This document shows positions 54,969 through 64,000 of a stretch of DNA of 64,000 bases, piece by piece. Position 1 is the first letter of the stretch. Each line of letters opens with the position of its first letter. This stretch comes from Lachnospiraceae bacterium (GTDB lineage Bacteria; Bacillota; Clostridia; Lachnospirales; Lachnospiraceae): assembly GCA_017634455.1 (NCBI GenBank), contig JAGBNK010000025.1, positions 1 through 64,000 of the forward strand, in the 5' to 3' direction. A program made the position numbers and the translations under genes. The notes under the pieces are model-generated. The model saw only the letters and a list, made by a program, of their open reading frames with translations. It did no database searches and had not been told where the DNA came from.

Positions 54969-55898
54969 TTATCGTTTATCCTTTGGCAACCAATGCAAAT
55001 CGTAAGGTGTCATCTGATATACATAATAATTCAGGAAATTTGTATACAGCGCATTGGCTACTGAGCGCCACTGAAGCATTGGCTTCTCATCAACATTGTC
55101 ATCTGGATAATAATTGATTGGCATCTGTATATCCATCCCCTTATCCAAATCTCTCTTGTACTCCTTATCCAGAGTCAATCTATCATACTCAGGATGACCC
55201 ATGCAGAATATCTGACTGTTGTCTCTGGACATTACAAGAAATATTCCTGCCTCCTCAGACTCTGCCAATACAATCAATTCCTTGTTGGCTCTGATGGCAT
55301 CCTCATCGGAAGTTGTATGTCTCGAATGTGGCGCCATAAACTCATCGTCAAATCCTCTCACAAGAGGAATCTTGCGATTATGAACCTTGTGATTATAAAC
55401 TCCGAAAACCTTCTGAGACAGAATAGTCTTCTTAATTCCATAGTGATAATACAATCCAGCCTGTGCTCCCCAGCACTGATGGAATGTACAGGTAACATGA
55501 TCCTTGGTCCATTCCATTATCTCTTTTAATTCATCCCAATAATCCACTTCCTCGAAATCCATAAGTTCCACAGGGGCACCAGTGATTATAAAACCATCAT
55601 AATTATTGTCCCTGATATCCTCGAAGTGCTCATAGAATTTATTCAAATGAGACAGAGATGTATTCTTGGATACATGGTTCTTGGTTGTAATAAATGTAAC
55701 ATTTACCTGTATAGGTGAGTTAGATAAAGAGCGCAAAATCTGTAATTCTGTATCCTCTTTGAGAGGCATCAGATTTAAAATACCAATCTCAATAGGACGG
55801 ATATCCTGATGAGTAGCTCTCTCCTCATCCATTACAAATATATTTTCATGTTCTAATATAGCCTTGGCAGGCAAATCACTCTGTGTTCTAATTGGCAT
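54969..55898 (-). CDS. metA: Homoserine O-acyltransferase, probably acetyl-CoA-using
   Basis: 309-aa MetA-family enzyme activating homoserine for methionine synthesis. The nucleophilic Cys142 is in TFHQCWGAQAGLYYHYG and the catalytic His/Glu in CMGHPEYD. Residue 111 is Glu (GAPVELM), the residue associated with acetyl-CoA rather than succinyl-CoA use in Bacillus-type MetA, so a homoserine O-acetyltransferase is more likely despite the usual succinyltransferase name. It follows ligA by 3 bp, an odd pairing. Confidence 0.94.
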   Translation of the reverse strand: MPIRTQSDLPAKAILEHENIFVMDEERATHQDIRPIEIGILNLMPLKEDTELQILRSLSNSPIQVNVTFITTKNHVSKNTSLSHLNKFYEHFEDIRDNNYDGFIITGAPVELMDFEEVDYWDELKEIMEWTKDHVTCTFHQCWGAQAGLYYHYGIKKTILSQKVFGVYNHKVHNRKIPLVRGFDDEFMAPHSRHTTSDEDAIRANKELIVLAESEEAGIFLVMSRDNSQIFCMGHPEYDRLTLDKEYKRDLDKGMDIQMPINYYPDDNVDEKPMLQWRSVANALYTNFLNYYVYQMTPYDLHWLPKDKR

Positions 55899-55901
55899 AA
55901 T

Positions 55902-57914
<2,013 letters not shown>

Positions 57915-57965
57915 TCACCTGTAAATATATATTATTTTGTGACAAATTATATCTGTGTCAAATAT

Positions 57966-58688
57966 TTACTCTGAATCCCTCAGCTTCATAGCAAGCTGCA
58001 AATATTCCTCATCAGTTATATCACGATATCCGCCTAGAGGAATACCATCCAATTTCAGATTCACAATTCTAACTCGCTCTAAATCCTTCACTCTGTAGCC
58101 CAGCTCCTGACACATGCGTCTGATCTGACGATTCACACCCTGCATAAGCACAATCTTGAATTCAAACTTAGAAATCTTCTCAACCTGACATGGTCTTGTG
58201 GTCTTGTCCAAATCCTTCAGATATACTCCCTTGGACATCTTCTCAACGAAATCATAAGTGATAGGCTTGTTTACTCTTACAATATATTCCTTCTCATGAT
58301 TATTCTTGGCCTTGAGAATCTTGTCCATAACCTCACCAATATTGGTCATAAGAATCAAGCCATGAGAATCCTTGTCCAATCTTCCTACTGGATACAATCT
58401 GGTAGGATAGTTAATAAAATCTACAATATTATTCTTCTCACGCTTCTCAGCTGTACTTACAATTCCAATAGGTTTATTTACCAGAAGCAATACCGGCTTC
58501 TGCTTTCCGCCTACCTTTATTCCCATAAAAGTAACTTCATCCTCAGGCAAAACTCTCTGACCTACTGTAGCAGCTCTGCCATTTATAAGCACATTTCCCG
58601 CTTCTATCTGTCTATCAGCTTCTCTTCTGGAACAGATTCCAGCCTCACTAAGATATTTATTAAGTCTCTCTCCATTTTCATTTCCCAT
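57966..58688 (-). CDS. RsuA/RluF-family pseudouridine synthase
   Basis: 240-aa enzyme with an N-terminal S4 domain (RLNKYLSEAGICSRREADRQIEAG) and the catalytic domain with Asp in LYPVGRLDKDSHGLILMT. The C-terminal QGVNRQIRRMCQELGY is typical of the RluF/RluB side of the family, so the target is probably 23S rRNA U2604 or a neighbouring site (inference). The start at 58688 has GGGAGG upstream; the longer frame to 58724 runs through a terminator hairpin. Confidence 0.92.
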   Translation of the reverse strand: MGNENGERLNKYLSEAGICSRREADRQIEAGNVLINGRAATVGQRVLPEDEVTFMGIKVGGKQKPVLLLVNKPIGIVSTAEKREKNNIVDFINYPTRLYPVGRLDKDSHGLILMTNIGEVMDKILKAKNNHEKEYIVRVNKPITYDFVEKMSKGVYLKDLDKTTRPCQVEKISKFEFKIVLMQGVNRQIRRMCQELGYRVKDLERVRIVNLKLDGIPLGGYRDITDEEYLQLAMKLRDSE

Positions 58689-58706
58689 TATCAAATCCTC
58701 CCTATA

Positions 58707-58735
58707 TACAAAAGGCGAAGGCACTAGCCTCCGCC
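58707..58735 (-). terminator. Terminator of the SH3-domain gene
   Basis: GC-rich stem GGCG.AGGC / GCCT.CGCC with an ACTA loop, followed on the minus strand by TTTTGTATAT. Confidence 0.8.
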
Positions 58736-58763
58736 CACATATGCTTTCTTACTTTAAATATTC

Positions 58764-60029
58764 TTACTTTAAATATTCTGTCTTACAATATCCAGGCTGA
58801 CCTTTGTAACTTACTTTGGACCAACCATTTCCTGCATCCTCAAGGACTGTAATAGTGTCTCCCTTATATGCCATAGCAACTTTTTGTGAACTACTATCTG
58901 GATTTGCACGTACATTTACTGTGTCTGAAAGAACTACATCTGTGCCTGTAGATGCATTATCAGTTGTGGTAGTTGTTGTGGAAGCTGAAGCATCACTTAC
59001 ATCAACGAAGTCAGCACTTACATAAGCCTTGGTTCCGTTGAAGTCAATCTTGGCCCAACCATTTTCCACACTATATACAGTAACTACATCACCCTTGTTT
59101 ACCTTGCCAAGAGAATTACCATCTGAAGAAGCAGCATCTCTTACATGGATATCAGAAGCATTGATTGTGCCCTGCTTTGCATTAGCAGCCTCCTGCGCCT
59201 CAGCAGCAGCCTGTGCCTCAGCAGCAGCTTTCTCTTCCTCTGCTTTCTTAGCTTCCTCTGCAGCCTTCTGCTCAGCTTCCTTCTTAGCAGCTTCCTCTGC
59301 AGCAACCTGTGCTTTGTAATCAGTAGCCCACTTTGTAATTGACTGCTGTAAAGTACTATTTACAAATGTGCTAAGCTTCTCATCTGCAAGCATTGCCTCA
59401 TTACATTCCTGCTGAACCTGTGCCTGAAGTGCAAGTACATCATCCTGCTGTTCAAATGCTGCAATCAAAGCTGTAATGGAACTATCCATCTGATACTCGC
59501 CTGCATTCTGATTATATAATCCATAAGTATTATTGATATACAAGTTACCATTTTCATCTGTCTCAACATAGAAGAAATCCAATCCTGCAACTGGAGTATC
59601 TATGTCATTAAATATAATCTGCAAATATGCTGATACCAGATAAGAATTCTCATCGATTCCACGCTTAGTATACAATTTAATGTTCTGATATTTCTCAATA
59701 AACTGACTGTAGTTCTGAATATAACTCTGCTCAGCTGCCGAAACAGGTGTAGCATATTTCTGTAAAGTCTCAACATCACCTGCAGCATATGCATTGTAAT
59801 AATTTGTAATCAAATCCAACAACTTCTGGTCTTCGTTTTCTTCATAAGACTGATAAGCTCCAGCCATTGGATTCTTGCTTGAAGCAGAACCGTCTGTTCC
59901 CACAGCCAGGATGCACATCATAAGAACGAACACACCAGCTGCACCAATATATCTCTTATTCTTTACAAGAAAATTTCTAATTCCATCTATATCAATCTTT
60001 TTTATAATCTCTTTTACTTTATCTAACAC
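58764..60029 (-). CDS. Membrane-anchored bacterial SH3-domain protein
   Basis: 421-aa surface protein. A basic N-terminus leads to one transmembrane helix (YIGAAGVFVLMMCILAVG, about 28-45). An NTF2-like domain follows (~70-190), then a low-complexity Ala/Glu/Lys coiled coil (~240-290), then two SH3b domains (ASDIHVRDAASSDGNSLGKV and DTVNVRANPDSSSQKVAMAY). SH3b domains bind peptidoglycan or cell-wall peptides, so a wall-associated scaffold or sensor is likely. The last four codons and stop are repeated just downstream as a 15-bp duplication. Confidence 0.85.
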   Translation of the reverse strand: MLDKVKEIIKKIDIDGIRNFLVKNKRYIGAAGVFVLMMCILAVGTDGSASSKNPMAGAYQSYEENEDQKLLDLITNYYNAYAAGDVETLQKYATPVSAAEQSYIQNYSQFIEKYQNIKLYTKRGIDENSYLVSAYLQIIFNDIDTPVAGLDFFYVETDENGNLYINNTYGLYNQNAGEYQMDSSITALIAAFEQQDDVLALQAQVQQECNEAMLADEKLSTFVNSTLQQSITKWATDYKAQVAAEEAAKKEAEQKAAEEAKKAEEEKAAAEAQAAAEAQEAANAKQGTINASDIHVRDAASSDGNSLGKVNKGDVVTVYSVENGWAKIDFNGTKAYVSADFVDVSDASASTTTTTTDNASTGTDVVLSDTVNVRANPDSSSQKVAMAYKGDTITVLEDAGNGWSKVSYKGQPGYCKTEYLK

Positions 60030-60100
60030 TAGTCATTCCTCCCAAATATCTATGTGTAATATTCTCTCTAACAGAGAATATAATCTAATCTAAAACAAAA

Positions 60101-60174
60101 TGTAGACGACTGGATTCGAACCAGCGGTCTTCGGAGTCGGAGTCCGATGCGTTATCCAGCTACGCTACGCCTAC
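60101..60174 (-). tRNA. tRNA-Arg (anticodon CCG)
   Basis: 74-nt cloverleaf on the minus strand. The acceptor GTAGGCG/CGTCTAC has one G.U, the anticodon stem TCGGA/TCCGA holds loop CTCCGAC (anticodon at 60140-60138), and the T-loop is TTCGAAT. Discriminator A; CCA is not encoded. It reads CGG, a rare codon in such AT-rich genomes. Confidence 0.95.
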
Positions 60175-60265
60175 ATACCCTTCTATATTAGCAAATAGGC
60201 ATATCAAAGTCAATTTAGAAACCCTTATATTTCAGCCATTTTCAACCATTTTCCTCATATAATAA

Positions 60266-61021
60266 TCATACATAATTTTGATGAATAATATTCAGTACCT
60301 GGGCCAAATCATCTACTTCCACCTGTCCTGGTGCACTGCTCTCTCCCAGGGCTCCAAATGTAATGCATGAACCATAAGCCTCGCCGCACATTCTGCTAAT
60401 CACTCCAAGCTTACCCATGGACATTGCCACCGCTGGAGTTTCAGGATAATCCACAGAGAAATCATTGGTCACATGCAACAGATTAAGAACATCAGTCATA
60501 TCCTTTGGAGTCACTGCAAGCTTTACAATATCAGCATGACCTTTTAACATTTCCTCATAAATCATTGCCATAGTAGACACCTCCGGTGTCTCAGCAAAAT
60601 CATGATGAGATGTAATAACCTTGCCACCCATTTCATGTATATTCTTGATAACCTGTCCAGGCTTATCCAGTTCAAAGAATTCCACATCAATTAAATCAGC
60701 AGCATGCATGCCTGCCAGTCGGGTATAATACTCTCCCAGCTTGTCACTTCCAATTTCAGCATTGCCTCCCTGACCAACTGTTCTAAGAGTTGCAAGAAGC
60801 ACTGTATTATTGCATAATCCAGCAAGCTTATCCAAAACCTGACGAACCTTGTCCAACTCCAGATAATCTGAGAAGCAATCGATTCTCCATTCAATCATAG
60901 GACATTTGGTGCCTATGGCATTTTGGGCCTTTTCTATAATTTCATCAATATCATTTCCCATAACAGGAACACATATAACCGGCTTATTGCCGCTTTTAAA
61001 CTCAATACCTTTTATTAGCAT
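60266..61021 (-). CDS. aroD: Type I 3-dehydroquinate dehydratase
   Basis: About 251 aa, a Schiff-base class I dehydroquinase of the shikimate pathway. The catalytic His is in VITSHHDFAETPE near 143 and the Schiff-base Lys in DIVKLAVTPK near 170; the N-terminal substrate segment is PMIEWRIDCF. ATG at 61021 is preferred. A GTG at 61027 has slightly better Shine-Dalgarno spacing (GGAG, 8 nt), and the frame is open to 61048. It is divergent from aroF, with both promoters in between. Confidence 0.94.
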   Translation of the reverse strand: MLIKGIEFKSGNKPVICVPVMGNDIDEIIEKAQNAIGTKCPMIEWRIDCFSDYLELDKVRQVLDKLAGLCNNTVLLATLRTVGQGGNAEIGSDKLGEYYTRLAGMHAADLIDVEFFELDKPGQVIKNIHEMGGKVITSHHDFAETPEVSTMAMIYEEMLKGHADIVKLAVTPKDMTDVLNLLHVTNDFSVDYPETPAVAMSMGKLGVISRMCGEAYGSCITFGALGESSAPGQVEVDDLAQVLNIIHQNYV

Positions 61022-61067
61022 ATGCACTATTACCTCTCCACAATACACAAATTCAAGTCACCGTATA

Positions 61068-61096
61068 AGTATAAAGCACATTATAATCATTGGCAA
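61068..61096 (-). promoter_or_regulatory. aroD promoter
   Basis: Minus-strand TTGCCA (61096-61091), 17-nt spacer, TATACT (61073-61068), about 45 nt upstream of the aroD start. Confidence 0.6.
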
Positions 61097-61116
61097 TAAA
61101 CTAAATGTGTGAAAAA

Positions 61117-61145
61117 TTGACACCAATATGCTTTTTTACTATTAT
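61117..61145 (+). promoter_or_regulatory. aroF promoter
   Basis: TTGACA (61117-61122), 17-nt spacer, TATTAT (61140-61145), 37 nt upstream of the aroF ATG. Only 20 bp separates its -35 from the divergent aroD -35, so one regulator could act on both. Confidence 0.75.
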
Positions 61146-61181
61146 TTACTATAAGATTTTGAAGACAAGGAGATTTGAGAA

Positions 61182-62216
61182 ATGAGTTTTACATATTTAA
61201 AACCAATGCCATCACCGGAAGAAGTGAAAGACATGCTTCCAATGACATCCAAAATGCAACAGATCAAAAAGCAAAATGATTCAGAAATTGCAGATATTAT
61301 AACAGGAAAAGATTCACGAGTTCTTGCAATTATCGGACCATGCTCAGCAGACAACGAAGATTCAGTAATTGAATATGTAAGCCGTCTCGCTCCTATTCAG
61401 GAAGAAATCAAGGACAAGGTGAAAATTGTTCCTAGAATATATACCAACAAACCTAGAACAACAGGCTCTGGTTACAAGGGCATTGCTTCACAGCCAGATC
61501 CAACTCAGTCTCCAGATATGGTAGAAGGCTTAATCGCCATGAGAAAGATGCACCTAAAGGCCATATTGGAAAGTGAATTCACTGCAGCAGACGAAATGTT
61601 ATATCCAGAGAACTGGCCTTATGTAGAAGACATGTTATCCTATGTGGCAATTGGAGCCAGATCCGTGGAGGATCAACACCACAGATTGACAGTCAGTGGT
61701 TTCGATGTAGCATCAGGTATGAAGAATCCTACATCAGGAGACTTCTCAGTTATGCTCAATTCTGTATATGCAGCACAGCATCCACACCACTTCACTTTCG
61801 CTGGATATGAAGTGAGAACAACTGGAAATCCTCTGGCTCATACAATATTGCGAGGAGCTGTAAGCAAACATGGCAACAGCACTCAGAATTACCATTATGA
61901 AGATTTACTTAGACTGGCGGATATGTACAACAATATGGACCTGGTAAATCCAGCATGTATTGTAGATGCCAACCATTCTAACTCTGGTAAGAAATACAAA
62001 GAACAAATCAGAATTGTAAGGGAAGTAATGGCCAGTCGCCAGTTCTCAAATGATATCAAAAACCTGGTGAAAGGTGTAATGATTGAAAGTTATTTAAAGG
62101 AAGGCTGTCAGCCAATTTCTGACAACCAGGTATATGGCAAATCCATCACAGACCCTTGTCTCGGATGGGAAGATTCAGTAAATCTCCTATATATGATTGC
62201 TGAGATGAATAAGTAA
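61182..62216 (+). CDS. aroF: 3-deoxy-7-phosphoheptulonate synthase (DAHP synthase, AroFGH type)
   Basis: 344-aa class I-alpha DAHP synthase, committing step of aromatic amino acid synthesis. Motifs are LAIIGPCSADNEDSVIEY near 47, YTNKPRTTGSGYKGIA (PEP/E4P site), ARSVEDQHHRL, and the metal-binding IVDANHSNSGKKY. AAGGAG precedes ATG. This type is usually feedback-inhibited by Phe, Tyr or Trp; which one cannot be read here. Confidence 0.96.
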   Translation: MSFTYLKPMPSPEEVKDMLPMTSKMQQIKKQNDSEIADIITGKDSRVLAIIGPCSADNEDSVIEYVSRLAPIQEEIKDKVKIVPRIYTNKPRTTGSGYKGIASQPDPTQSPDMVEGLIAMRKMHLKAILESEFTAADEMLYPENWPYVEDMLSYVAIGARSVEDQHHRLTVSGFDVASGMKNPTSGDFSVMLNSVYAAQHPHHFTFAGYEVRTTGNPLAHTILRGAVSKHGNSTQNYHYEDLLRLADMYNNMDLVNPACIVDANHSNSGKKYKEQIRIVREVMASRQFSNDIKNLVKGVMIESYLKEGCQPISDNQVYGKSITDPCLGWEDSVNLLYMIAEMNK

Positions 62217-62233
62217 TAAATAGAATCATAAAA

Positions 62234-62273
62234 AGCAAAAACCGGAAGAACGATTATTCTTCCGGTTTTTATA
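62234..62273. terminator. Terminator of aroF
   Basis: A 10-bp stem ACCGGAAGAA / TTCTTCCGGT flanked by A and T runs, so it can act in both directions; plus-strand tail TTTTTATAT. Confidence 0.9.
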
Positions 62274-62334
62274 TGTCATCTTTTTCATAAAATTACTAGT
62301 TTTGAAAAATTGATATATAGATTGTTTTATAGAA

Positions 62335-62892
62335 TTATTTATCGTCAAGAAGAGCCTTGGTCTCATAAGCCAAAATTGCTGCCACAGTCTTGGAATCCTG
62401 TATGCGTCCTGCATATATTTCCTCCAAAGCCTCCTCCATAGTCCAGGCCTTCACATCAATAACTTCCGCTTCATCCAGATGCTGTTTACCAGGCTTTAAA
62501 TTTCTAGCCAAATATACATCAATAGCTTCATCACAAAAAGCAACTGTGGTTTTTAGAGAAATAAGAAATGTAATATCATCGCTACTGTATCCTGTCTCCT
62601 CTGTCAGCTCTCTTGACGCGCTGACAATTGTAGGCTCATCTATAGAATCTCTGCATCCAGCAGGAACCTCCCAGGTCATTCGATTTAATGCCGGTCTATA
62701 CTGATGCACAAGAACTATTCTCCCATCATCCAACACAGGAAGTACACAGGCAGCTCCTGTTCTATGACTTACAAAATCCCACTCCTGTGTATTGCCATCT
62801 GGCAACTCCATTGTATCGCTATATACATCCACAATTGAACCTGCATGCACAAGTCTGCGGTTAATTCTCTTGACATATTCTTTCTCAGCCAT
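62335..62892 (-). CDS. NUDIX hydrolase, ADP-ribose pyrophosphatase-like
   Basis: 185-aa NUDIX protein. The Nudix box runs from GCRDSIDEP through SASRELTEETGY, with one residue more than usual between the leading Gly and the first Glu. The upstream VLVHQYRPALNRMTWEVPAG is typical of ADP-ribose/GDP-mannose pyrophosphatases. It likely clears ADP-ribose or similar sugar nucleotides. Stand-alone gene, convergent with aroF. Confidence 0.92.
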   Translation of the reverse strand: MAEKEYVKRINRRLVHAGSIVDVYSDTMELPDGNTQEWDFVSHRTGAACVLPVLDDGRIVLVHQYRPALNRMTWEVPAGCRDSIDEPTIVSASRELTEETGYSSDDITFLISLKTTVAFCDEAIDVYLARNLKPGKQHLDEAEVIDVKAWTMEEALEEIYAGRIQDSKTVAAILAYETKALLDDK

Positions 62893-62966
62893 ATATTTAC
62901 CTTTCCTTTACCAATACTTATATCCAACACACATTATAGTCATCTTCTCGGAAAATGTATAGTTCG

Positions 62967-63002
62967 CAAAAAAAGATAGCCAGTGCAATGCACTGACTAT
63001 CT
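62967..63002 (-). terminator. Terminator of rny
   Basis: A 13-position stem (AGATAG, U.G, CAGTGC) with a 3-nt loop, followed on the minus strand by seven T. Located 8 nt past the rny stop. Confidence 0.92.
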
Positions 63003-63009
63003 AGTGTAA

Positions 63010-64000
63010 TTACTTAGCCACATCTGTAACTCGTGATTCGCGAATTACATTAACTTTGATCTGTCCAGGATATTCCATTTCAGCTTCAATACGCTTTGCA
63101 ATATCCCTAGCCATCAATACCATATCAGCATCGTTGACCTGATCAGGAACTACCATTACTCGGACTTCCCTTCCGGCTTGAATAGCAAAGGACTTTTCAA
63201 CTCCCTTGAACTCATTAGTAATCTCTTCTAACTGTTGTAATCTGTTTGAATATGCTTCAATTGTCTCTCTACGTGCACCAGGTCTTGCAGCACTAATTGT
63301 ATCTGCAGCCTGTACAAGGCATGCTAATAATGTCTCAGGTTCTACATCACCATGATGAGCTTCTACTGCATTAATAACAACACGATTTTCCTTGTATCTC
63401 TTACACAATTCAACACCAAGCTGAACGTGCGACCCTTCCATCTCTCTGTCAACTGCCTTACCGATATCATGAAGGAGACCTGCTCTCTTTGCAGTTCTAA
63501 CATCTTCACCAATTTCAGCAGCCAGTAAGCCAGCTAATTGAGCAACCTCAATAGAGTGCTTCAATACATTCTGACCATAACTTGTACGGAATCTTAACTT
63601 ACCAAGTAACTTGATAAGTTCTGGATGGATACCATGTACACCAACTTCAAGAGCAGCAGCTTCACCTTCTTCACGAATAAGCTGATCTACTTCCTTCTGA
63701 GCCTTCTCAACCATCTCTTCAATTCTGGCTGGATGTATACGTCCATCTACTATAAGTTTCTCCAAAGCAATACGTGCAACTTCACGTCTTACTGGATCAA
63801 ATGATGAGAGGATAACTGCTTCTGGTGTATCATCAATAATTAATTCAACACCTGTCAATGTCTCAAGAGTTCTGATGTTTCTTCCCTCTCTACCAATGAT
63901 TCTACCCTTCATCTCATCGCTAGGAAGCTGTACAACTGAAATTGTTGTCTCAGCTACGTGATCAGCTGCACACTTCTGAATTGCAGTAACCACAATATCC
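63010..64000 (-). CDS. rny: Ribonuclease Y, C-terminal part (gene continues beyond the window)
   Basis: About 330 residues of RNase Y, the membrane-bound endoribonuclease that starts mRNA decay. A KH domain ([21 protein letters not shown]) is followed by an HD domain with metal-binding HD in [20 protein letters not shown]. The frame stays open to the window edge (GTG at 63993 is an internal valine), so the transmembrane anchor and coiled coil lie outside. The C-terminus is complete and followed by a strong terminator. Confidence 0.95.
   Translation of the reverse strand, partial: DIVVTAIQKCAADHVAETTISVVQLPSDEMKGRIIGREGRNIRTLETLTGVELIIDDTPEAVILSSFDPVRREVARIALEKLIVDGRIHPARIEEMVEKAQKEVDQLIREEGEAAALEVGVHGIHPELIKLLGKLRFRTSYGQNVLKHSIEVAQLAGLLAAEIGEDVRTAKRAGLLHDIGKAVDREMEGSHVQLGVELCKRYKENRVVINAVEAHHGDVEPETLLACLVQAADTISAARPGARRETIEAYSNRLQQLEEITNEFKGVEKSFAIQAGREVRVMVVPDQVNDADMVLMARDIAKRIEAEMEYPGQIKVNVIRESRVTDVAK

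Overview
The window looks like chromosomal DNA from a low-GC Firmicute of the family Lachnospiraceae. A rumen or gut Butyrivibrio/Pseudobutyrivibrio-type organism is my best guess (inference). The evidence is the clostridial gene set (pyruvate formate-lyase with its activase, the GGGtGRT/NifU-like pair, QueH, a DUF5688 protein, a lipoprotein GH5 cellulase), clean AGGAGG ribosome-binding sites and many AT-rich intrinsic terminators. Most genes lie on the minus strand. The plus-strand exceptions are gltA, a cheY/cheX-like pair, an AP2-domain gene, tRNA-Thr with a DUF5688 gene, and aroF.

Layout. 0-3 kb: an IS110-family element next to citrate synthase. 3-7 kb: a five-gene operon of a small membrane protein, response regulator, histidine kinase, polyprenol/diacylglycerol-kinase-like protein and CDF-like membrane protein. 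7-8.4 kb: a CheY-like receiver and a MshEN-CheX-like protein. 8.4-13.6 kb: a YfhO-like protein and an LtaS/MdoB-like phosphoglycerol transferase (envelope polymers). 13.7-20 kb: amino-acid biosynthesis (thrC, leuDC, ilvC, ilvN), interrupted by the AP2 gene. 20-24.3 kb: Sfp-type PPTase, pflA and pflB, with a 629-bp gap holding structured repeats. 24.4-32.8 kb: DUF1275 protein, GH2, GH5 cellulase, DUF212 PAP2, AzlCD with an NSS transporter, HD phosphohydrolase and AlkD. 33-35.6 kb: GGGtGRT protein, NifU-like scaffold and a beta-helix acyltransferase. 35.6-40 kb: topoisomerase III and a DUF234-type ATPase, preceded by a large 63-bp-period array. 40.8-44.6 kb: asd, argH, queH. 44.7-45.8 kb: tRNA-Thr and DUF5688. 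45.8-54.4 kb: the classic Firmicute block nusB-xseA-xseB-ispA-dxs-tlyA-nadK-argR-recN. 54.5-60 kb: Asp23, metA, ligA, a pseudouridine synthase and an SH3 protein. 60-64 kb: tRNA-Arg, divergent aroD/aroF, a NUDIX hydrolase and the 3' part of rny.

The least explained material is non-coding. (1) Two 142-bp direct copies in the pflA-pflB gap (21371-21512 and 21553-21694) have identical interiors, and every difference between them falls in a terminal stem, including two compensatory base-pair changes. A related ~108-nt hairpin follows. (2) An array at 40001-40534 has nine units at exactly 63-bp spacing, each with an inverted ATCCGTA/TACGGAT half-site pair and an alternating A/B unit structure. Neither encodes a protein.
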